Shown in pieces: positions 1-4,794 of a DNA stretch of 6,821 nt. The notes under the pieces are model-generated. The model ran no database searches and was not told the origin of the DNA. It was given only the letters and a program-made list of their open reading frames with translations. Positions within the stretch are counted from its first letter, which is position 1, and every line of letters begins with the position of its first letter. A program made the translations under genes and the position numbers. The DNA comes from Armatimonadota bacterium (lineage in GTDB: Bacteria; Armatimonadota; Zipacnadia; Zipacnadales; FEN-943). Location: positions 1 to 6,821 of the forward strand of contig JANZZA010000012.1 of NCBI GenBank assembly GCA_026419655.1. The letters are read 5' to 3'.

Positions 1-2883
1 CGTCGCTTGGGCCGATTAGAGAATGACCGCCTCACTGCGGCTCAAGACCTTGAAAGCTGCAAGACTGAGGCTGTTCGTGTGGCCCAGGAGCTTGAGCAGC
101 TTCGGGCGGACAGGGAGCTGACCGAGGCACGGCTAGAAGAGGTGCGCTCCACAGCGGCGGAGCTGGATACTGCGGTACGGGATGTCCGTCATAGCCGTGA
201 TGTTGCTGTGGCGGCCAGGGATGCGATTGAGCAGCAACTGCAGGCCTTCGCCCAAGCCCGCGACGAGGCTCTTGCCTGGCGCGACGCTCTTGAGGAACGC
301 TTGGCGACGGTGGACGCCGAGGTCCGGGGGCTGGCCAGCGAACTTGAAGCAGCCCGCGCCGAGGTACAGGCACGACAGGCGGCGGCGGAAGAGGCTGCCC
401 ATGCGCTGGGCATGGCCCAGGCTGCGCGCCAGGACCGCGACCGCTTGCTGGCTTCAATCAGCGCGCGCATATCCAGGGCCGAACAGGAGGCCGAAGGGCT
501 TCTGGCCATGGAAGCCGAGCTGTGCGAGCGCATCGGGCGTCTGGAAGCCGAGATTGAAGCCACGCGCGCTCGTCAGGCTGACCTTGCTGCCCGGCGTCAA
601 GAGGCTGAAGCGCAACGCGCTCGGCTCGCCAGTGCCCTGGCAGACGCCGAGGAAGCCCTTGCTACCTGCCGCGATAAAACCCGTCGGTCTGAACAGGTCC
701 TAACCGAACACCGTGCAAAGCTTCAGTTCCTGCGCGAACGAATCGCAGCCCTTGAAGCCAGCCTTTCTACCCTCCAGGACATTGCTAAATCCCAGGCTGG
801 CGGAGCTCAGGCGCTGGCCCGGGTCATGACCCTTGCGGCTGAGGGGAGTCTGCGTGGTATCCTGGGGCCGCTGGCCGAGCTACTCGACGTGCCGGAGAAC
901 CTTCAGGTGGCGGTTGCGACGGCCCTTGGCGAAAAGGCCCAATGGCTTGTGGTGCGGGACGACGAGGCTGCTGAAGCTGTGGCTTCTGTTGTCCGTTCGG
1001 AGCCTCTTGGCCGTCTGGGAATGTTCGTGCTTTCCTGGCTACCGGCGGACTGCTCGCCGGCAGAGTCTGTGCTGTCAGGTGAGCCAGGGATTCTCGGTCG
1101 GGCGGCAAGCATGGTGCGCGCGAGGGACGACCTTGGCGCTATCGTCGAGGCAGCGCTCGGTACGACAGTTATAGTAGATGACTTCGCAGTTGCACGTCGA
1201 TTGGCTGCACAGCTTCCCCCAGGTTGGGCAGTGGTCACCACGGCTGGGGAGATGGTCACGGCGTCAGGAGGGCTGGTTGTGGGCCGTGGAGGGGGGCAAA
1301 CGGCTGCGCTGGCGCAGGTAGGACGCTGGGCGCAACTGCAACGTCAGCTCCGGCTTGCCCGCGCGGCGGAAGAACGTCTGGCCGCTGTTGAGCAGTGTCT
1401 CGCCGACGAGGTTATCGCTGTCCAAGGCTCTCAGGAAAATGCTGCCGCTGCCCGCGAGGCGGCACTTCAGGCTCTCCGGCGTGCCGAAGGCGAAGCACAG
1501 CATCTGGCGGAGCGCATGCAGGCCGCCCAGGTCGCCATGCAAGACCTGGAGACGGACCTGTCTGTCCTCAGGTCGCGCTTGGAGAACCTGATCAGTCAGC
1601 GTGTCCTGGTTGAAGAGACCGCCGCGGGCTTGAGGACCGAACTGGAAGCCTTACGCGCCAGCGGCGAACCGGTCGACGTTGACCACTGGGAGTCTGCCGC
1701 GTCTGACGCCCGTTCGGCTTTGACTGTTGCCCAGATACACTTGGCTCAGCTCGAGCAGCGCTGCCAGGCCCTCGCCGAAGAACGCGAACGGGTGGCTCAT
1801 GAGCTGGAGGCAGCGGTGAGCCGTGCCCAAGCAGCCGATGAGCGCGCAAGGGCCCTTGAGGCCAGGCTGACGGAAGCGCTCCAGACCCTTGCCAGCTTGC
1901 CGGGGGTGGAGCCTCTTGAGCAGCGGGCGGCTGCTGCAGCAGCACAACTGCGCTGCGAGCGTGATCAGGTTGAGGCCCTGCGCCGGCGACAGGCGGATTT
2001 GGAGTCGCGTTTAGATATACTGCGGCGCCGCGCGGAGGAGGCCTCGGAGGCTCAGCACCGTGCCGAGCTTGCCCTCGCCCGAGAAGAGGCGCAGCTGGCG
2101 GCTGTCGCGGAGCGTTTGATGGACCAGTTCGGCCTGACGCCCGACGCCGCTGCCAAATTCCTCGACGACAGTTTTTCTCGCCAGAAAGCTGAGGCCGAGG
2201 CTGAGCAGTTGAAGGAGCAGATGCGTGCCCTGGGCCCGGTCAATCTTGGCGCCGTTGAGGAGCTCGCCCGACTACAGGCACGCCTCGACTACCTTCAGGC
2301 TCAACTTGACGACGTCCTCCGCGCCCGCGAGGAGCTTTTGCAACTTATCAAAGACCTGGACGACGCTGCTCAGGATGCATTTCTGCGTACTTTCGAAGAA
2401 GTACAGGAGGCTTTCGGCGAGATTTTCCGCCGCCTGTTTGACGGCGGTGAGACGCGCCTGGAGTTAACTAACCCCGAGCAACCCCTTCTCGGTGGCGTGG
2501 ACATAATCGTACGACCGCCCGGCAAGCGCGCTCAGAACATGATGCTCCTATCTGGCGGCGAAAAGGCGCTCACGGCTGTGGCCTTTCTTTACGCCCTTTT
2601 GAAGGTCCGCCCAAGCCCCTTCTGCGTGCTGGACGAGATAGATGCTGCCCTTGACGCCGCCAGCACCGAACGGTTCATATCTCTACTGCACGATTTCAGC
2701 GAGCGTACGCAGTTCATCATTGTGACGCACAACCCTCAGACAATCGCGGCGGCCGACCTGCTCTATGGCGTAACAATGCAGACGCCCGGAGTTTCCATGG
2801 TTCTTGCTGTGGAGCTGGAGGAGGCCCAGGAGCTTGCCCGCGAGGGCAGAAGGACACAGTTCAGGGTAGTTCCGGCGACCTGA
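1..2883 (+). CDS. smc: Chromosome partition/condensation protein SMC, 5' truncated by window edge
   Basis: This is the ATPase of the SMC-ScpAB condensin, which organises and helps segregate the chromosome. The frame is open from base 1, so the gene begins upstream of the window. By comparison with the usual ~1190 residues, about 230 N-terminal residues are missing, including Walker A and the Q-loop. Counting from the TTG at base 7, residues 1-265 are an Ala/Glu/Arg-rich coiled coil. Residues 280-430 are the globular hinge (RGILGPLAELLDVPE, IVDD, then a glycine-rich GGLVVGRGGG end). Residues 435-740 are the returning coil. The C-terminal ABC head follows, with signature LSGGE (848-852), Walker B VLDEID with catalytic Glu 877, D-loop ALDAAS, and H-loop VTHN (His 908). 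About 528 residues follow the hinge, close to the family norm. The H-loop reads THNPQT where many Firmicute SMCs read THRKGT. It ends at TGA 2881-2883, 134 bases before cysS on the same strand. Identification is secure. Confidence 0.97.
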   Translation, partial: RRLGRLENDRLTAAQDLESCKTEAVRVAQELEQLRADRELTEARLEEVRSTAAELDTAVRDVRHSRDVAVAARDAIEQQLQAFAQARDEALAWRDALEERLATVDAEVRGLASELEAARAEVQARQAAAEEAAHALGMAQAARQDRDRLLASISARISRAEQEAEGLLAMEAELCERIGRLEAEIEATRARQADLAARRQEAEAQRARLASALADAEEALATCRDKTRRSEQVLTEHRAKLQFLRERIAALEASLSTLQDIAKSQAGGAQALARVMTLAAEGSLRGILGPLAELLDVPENLQVAVATALGEKAQWLVVRDDEAAEAVASVVRSEPLGRLGMFVLSWLPADCSPAESVLSGEPGILGRAASMVRARDDLGAIVEAALGTTVIVDDFAVARRLAAQLPPGWAVVTTAGEMVTASGGLVVGRGGGQTAALAQVGRWAQLQRQLRLARAAEERLAAVEQCLADEVIAVQGSQENAAAAREAALQALRRAEGEAQHLAERMQAAQVAMQDLETDLSVLRSRLENLISQRVLVEETAAGLRTELEALRASGEPVDVDHWESAASDARSALTVAQIHLAQLEQRCQALAEERERVAHELEAAVSRAQAADERARALEARLTEALQTLASLPGVEPLEQRAAAAAAQLRCERDQVEALRRRQADLESRLDILRRRAEEASEAQHRAELALAREEAQLAAVAERLMDQFGLTPDAAAKFLDDSFSRQKAEAEAEQLKEQMRALGPVNLGAVEELARLQARLDYLQAQLDDVLRAREELLQLIKDLDDAAQDAFLRTFEEVQEAFGEIFRRLFDGGETRLELTNPEQPLLGGVDIIVRPPGKRAQNMMLLSGGEKALTAVAFLYALLKVRPSPFCVLDEIDAALDAASTERFISLLHDFSERTQFIIVTHNPQTIAAADLLYGVTMQTPGVSMVLAVELEEAQELAREGRRTQFRVVPAT

Positions 2884-3017
2884 GCTATTTGCAGTGTAGG
2901 GAAGAGGTTCTAACTGTGGCATCGCCAGACAATGGCGCGAGTCCAATGGCTCATTGACTGGCAAGATGCAGCGGGGAGCGAGTATAACCCGAAAGCGTCG
3001 AGCCCCTGAGACATCCA
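2884..3017 (+). other. smc-cysS intergenic gap with small hairpins and a weak -10-like box
   Basis: No gene is visible in these 134 bases. Two short perfect hairpins can be seen: CGCCA/TGGCG (2923-2937, 5-base loop) and CAATG/CATTG (2944-2956, 3-base loop). Neither is followed by a T-run, so there is no intrinsic terminator for smc, and read-through into cysS is plausible. TATAAC at 2983-2988 resembles a -10 box and lies 29 bases before the cysS start codon. The nearest -35-like hexamer (TTGACT, 2954-2959) is 23 bases away from it, too far for a standard sigma-70 promoter. Confidence 0.35.
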
Positions 3018-4415
3018 ATGAAACTGTACAATACTCTTACAAGGCGCCCTGAAGACTTTGAGCCGCTGGACGGCCGCATTGTACGCATGTATACTTGCGG
3101 CCCCACTGTCTACGACGTCGCCCACATCGGCAATCTGCGCACCTTCGTGTTCAGCGACTTGTTGGCTCGTACACTTGCCTTCCTCGGCTGGGAAGTGCGC
3201 AACGTGATGAACATCACCGACGTGGACGACAAGACCATTGCAGGCGCACAGGCCAGAGGCCTCACCCTGCGTGAGTACACCCAAACCTACGAGCAACTTT
3301 TCTTTGAGGACCTGCGCACTATCGGCATCCGTCCGGCCTGGAAGTATCCCAGGGCCACCGAGCACATCTCCGACATGATACGTCTCGCTCAGACGCTTGT
3401 TGAGAAAGGTCATGCCTACGTTCGCGAGGGCAGCGTTTACTTCGACATCTCCACCTTCCCGCGCTACGGCGCCCTGTCCGGGGTTTCTGCAACTGCCGGG
3501 CAGGTCTACAGCCGCCTTGAAGCCGACGAATATGACCGCGACGACGTGCGCGACTTTGCCCTCTGGAAGGCTGCCAGGCCTGGCGAGCCTAGCTGGGACA
3601 GCCCCTGGGGTCCGGGCCGTCCCGGCTGGCATATCGAGTGCTCGGTCATGTCCACGAAATATCTGGGCAATACTCTCGACATACACGTCGGCGGCGTTGA
3701 CCTTGTTTTCCCGCACCATGAGAATGAAATCGCCCAGACCGAGGCTGCCACCGGTGAAAGTTTCGTGCGGTTTTGGGTTCACGTGGAGCACCTGCTTGTG
3801 GACGGCCAGAAGATGTCAAAGTCTCTGGGCAACTTCTACACCCTCCGGGACCTCATCGCCCGCGGCTATGAGCCGAAAGCCATCCGCCACCAGCTAATGA
3901 CCGCCCATTACCGCAAGCAACTGAACTTTACCCTTGACGGCCTTGCCCAGAGCACAGCGGCTATATTCCGCCTTTGGGACTTTGCGGACAGGCTGGAGGA
4001 GGTCGGGCGCGAGGGAGAAATCTCTGACGAAACCGCCGACGTGATTTCGACGGCTGAGCGCGACTTCGAGGCTGCCCTGCGCGACGACGTCAACGTTCCC
4101 GGGGCCCTGGCGGTAGTCTTTGACCTGGTTAGGGCCGTCAACCCTCGGCTGGCTCGTGATGAGACCACGCAGGGCGACGCTCAAGCTGTTCTTGGGTTCC
4201 TGAAACGTGCCGACGACGTGCTGGGCATAATGGAGCATGACCGGGGCGCTCTTGACGCCGACGTCGAGCGCCTGATCGCCGAGCGCGACCAGGCCCGAAA
4301 AGCCCGCGATTTCGACCGCGCTGACCGCATCCGCGCTGAACTTGCCAATCGTGGCATCATCCTCGAAGACACTCCTCACGGGACTCGCTGGCGACGCTCC
4401 TTCGACGTCGGATAG
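3018..4415 (+). CDS. cysS: Cysteinyl-tRNA synthetase (class I), complete
   Basis: This cytosolic enzyme joins cysteine to tRNA-Cys using ATP. The 465 residues match the usual family length. The catalytic Rossmann fold opens with CGPTVYDVAHIGN: Cys27 is the first zinc ligand, and HIGN (36-39) is the family's form of the HIGH motif. The remaining expected zinc ligands are present: Cys208 in HIECS, and His233 and Glu237 in HHENEIAQ. The KMSKS loop is intact at 265-269. A helical DALR-type anticodon domain (about 320-400) is followed by the typical C-terminal ARKARDFDRADRIR and LEDTPHGTRW segments. The ATG at 3018 is the first start after an in-frame stop (TAA 2985-2987), and MKLYNTLTRR is a normal family N-terminus. 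The Shine-Dalgarno match upstream is very weak. The gene follows smc on the same strand. The assignment is secure. Confidence 0.98.
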   Translation: MKLYNTLTRRPEDFEPLDGRIVRMYTCGPTVYDVAHIGNLRTFVFSDLLARTLAFLGWEVRNVMNITDVDDKTIAGAQARGLTLREYTQTYEQLFFEDLRTIGIRPAWKYPRATEHISDMIRLAQTLVEKGHAYVREGSVYFDISTFPRYGALSGVSATAGQVYSRLEADEYDRDDVRDFALWKAARPGEPSWDSPWGPGRPGWHIECSVMSTKYLGNTLDIHVGGVDLVFPHHENEIAQTEAATGESFVRFWVHVEHLLVDGQKMSKSLGNFYTLRDLIARGYEPKAIRHQLMTAHYRKQLNFTLDGLAQSTAAIFRLWDFADRLEEVGREGEISDETADVISTAERDFEAALRDDVNVPGALAVVFDLVRAVNPRLARDETTQGDAQAVLGFLKRADDVLGIMEHDRGALDADVERLIAERDQARKARDFDRADRIRAELANRGIILEDTPHGTRWRRSFDVG

Positions 4416-4442
4416 CCGCCTTTCGATCGCTCTTGCCAGCGA
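4385..4442 (+). other. Inverted repeat spanning the cysS stop codon, with a competing local hairpin
   Basis: TCGCTGGC at 4385-4392, inside the last cysS codons, is exactly complementary to GCCAGCGA at 4435-4442, after the stop. A G-U and an A-U pair extend the 8-base stem inward. A second, shorter hairpin, TCGCT (4427-4431) with AGCGA (4438-4442) around a 6-base loop, uses the same right arm, so the two structures exclude each other. No T-tract follows (the sequence continues GACGAATATATGG), so it is not a classical intrinsic terminator. It could still stabilise or end the cysS transcript, or be chance. Confidence 0.3.
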
Positions 4443-4523
4443 CGAATATATGGGGTCAACGCGCACTAGGTAGACTCGGGTGGGCCTTGTCATACCCGGC
4501 CGTGGTGGGATGTTGGGCAAGCG

Positions 4524-4668
4524 TGTCGTGCAGACTACCGGCTGGCGCACAGTATGCTCTGTTGCTTTGCTAGTGGCCCACGTTTGAGCCAGACTTGTTG
4601 TGCAGCTCGTAGGCCGGGGGCACCCTTTGTCCTGCTGCTTTGCCAGCGGTCCGTCCTTGGGGCAGGCG
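4524..4668 (+). repeat. Diverged tandem direct repeat, two units of 72-73 bases plus partial copies
   Basis: Unit 1 (4524-4595) and unit 2 (4596-4668) align along their length with one single-base indel between 4534 and 4545. TGTCGTGCAG (4524) matches TGTTGTGCAG (4596) at 9 of 10 bases, and 4545-4595 matches 4618-4668 at 33 of 51. In the core (4560-4580 and 4633-4653) all five differences are transitions at third codon positions, so both copies read CCFASGP in plus-strand translation. The core recurs in short form at 4678-4689 (CCFA again). A tail-like GTTGGGCAAGCG at 4512 resembles TTGGGGCAGGCG at 4657. The unit may be decayed coding sequence or a non-coding repeat element. Similarity was judged by eye. 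Confidence 0.5.
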
Positions 4669-4674
4669 CCAAGG
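4655..4674 (+). terminator. GC-rich hairpin, possible weak terminator
   Basis: CCTTGG (4655-4660) pairs perfectly with CCAAGG (4669-4674) around an 8-base loop, and a moderately T-rich stretch follows (TGCTGTTGTTTC). It lies 240 bases after cysS and upstream of the putative kinase-gene promoter, so it could separate the two transcription units. The stem is short and the T-tract is interrupted by G and C, so this is only a candidate. Each arm is close to a sequence that could also pair with itself. Confidence 0.25.
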
Positions 4675-4714
4675 TGCTGTTGTTTCGCCATCGTGAAGTG
4701 TTGTGGCGGGGTCA

Positions 4715-4742
4715 TTGACCGCCTGGGCGTGGCCAGGATAGA
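4715..4742 (+). promoter_or_regulatory. Possible sigma-70-type promoter for the kinase gene
   Basis: TTGACC (4715-4720) matches 5 of 6 consensus -35 bases. It is followed after 16 bases by GATAGA (4737-4742), a poor -10 with 3 of 6 matches. The -35 lies within a perfect inverted repeat, GGTCA-T-TGACC (4710-4720), which could serve as a small operator. The start codon is 52 bases further on. Position and direction fit, but the -10 is weak, so this is an inference from spacing and context. Confidence 0.25.
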
Positions 4743-4784
4743 GTCGATCGGGCGGCGTGCTTCATACCGCAGCAGTCCGGGGAC

Positions 4785-4789
4785 GGAGG
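4785..4789 (+). promoter_or_regulatory. Shine-Dalgarno sequence fixing the kinase start
   Basis: GGAGG lies 5 bases before the ATG at 4795. It decides between this start and two alternatives: upstream in-frame GTG/TTG codons (frame 1 is open back to 4588) and the next ATG at 4813. Neither alternative has a comparable site. Confidence 0.8.
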
Positions 4790-4794
4790 CTGGT

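Larger units (their letters stand above)
4416..4794. other. 379-base intergenic region between cysS and the polysaccharide kinase gene
   Basis: No recognisable protein, tRNA or known riboswitch was found on either strand. The region contains the inverted repeat at the cysS end, a diverged direct repeat of 72-73 bases (4524-4668, with weaker similarity to both sides), a GC-rich hairpin (4655-4674), a possible promoter (4715-4742) and the Shine-Dalgarno of the next gene. Plus-strand frame 1 is open from 4588, after a TGA at 4585-4587, straight into the next gene. Plus-strand frame 3 is open from 4470 to a TGA at 4714-4716. Neither frame has a convincing start signal. The region probably marks the boundary between a housekeeping transcription unit and an exopolysaccharide locus. 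Confidence 0.6.

Noticed and set aside
1..790. Repetitive Ala/Glu/Arg-rich sequence in the first part of smc
   Set aside because: This is ordinary SMC coiled-coil composition rather than a DNA repeat.
2917..2937. TGGCATCGC resembling a T-box antiterminator sequence upstream of a tRNA synthetase gene
   Set aside because: The gap is too short for a T-box leader. No specifier hairpin or terminator is visible, and the base after TGG does not fit the expected discriminator of tRNA-Cys.
2954..2988. TTGACT and TATAAC as a sigma-70 promoter for cysS
   Set aside because: The 23-base spacer is well outside the usual 16-18, so only the -10-like box is mentioned.
2910..3791. 293-codon open frame on the minus strand opposite cysS
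   Set aside because: It lies almost wholly antisense to an intact, strongly conserved gene. Its translation has no recognisable motif, and long antisense frames are common in GC-rich DNA.
4596..4645. Minus-strand GCAAAGC and CGGCCTA words reminiscent of a GEMM c-di-GMP riboswitch
   Set aside because: The words are too far apart, on the strand pointing away from the kinase gene, and without the paired receptor stems. They are explained by the direct repeat.
3894..4715. 273-codon minus-strand open frame covering the 3' part of cysS and the intergenic region, with AlaLysGlnGln repeated in frame
   Set aside because: About two thirds of it is antisense to cysS and no domain is recognisable. The repeated AlaLysGlnGln is the minus-strand reading of the direct repeat. 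The AGGCGG before its ATG is a weak hint only, so it is not annotated as a gene.
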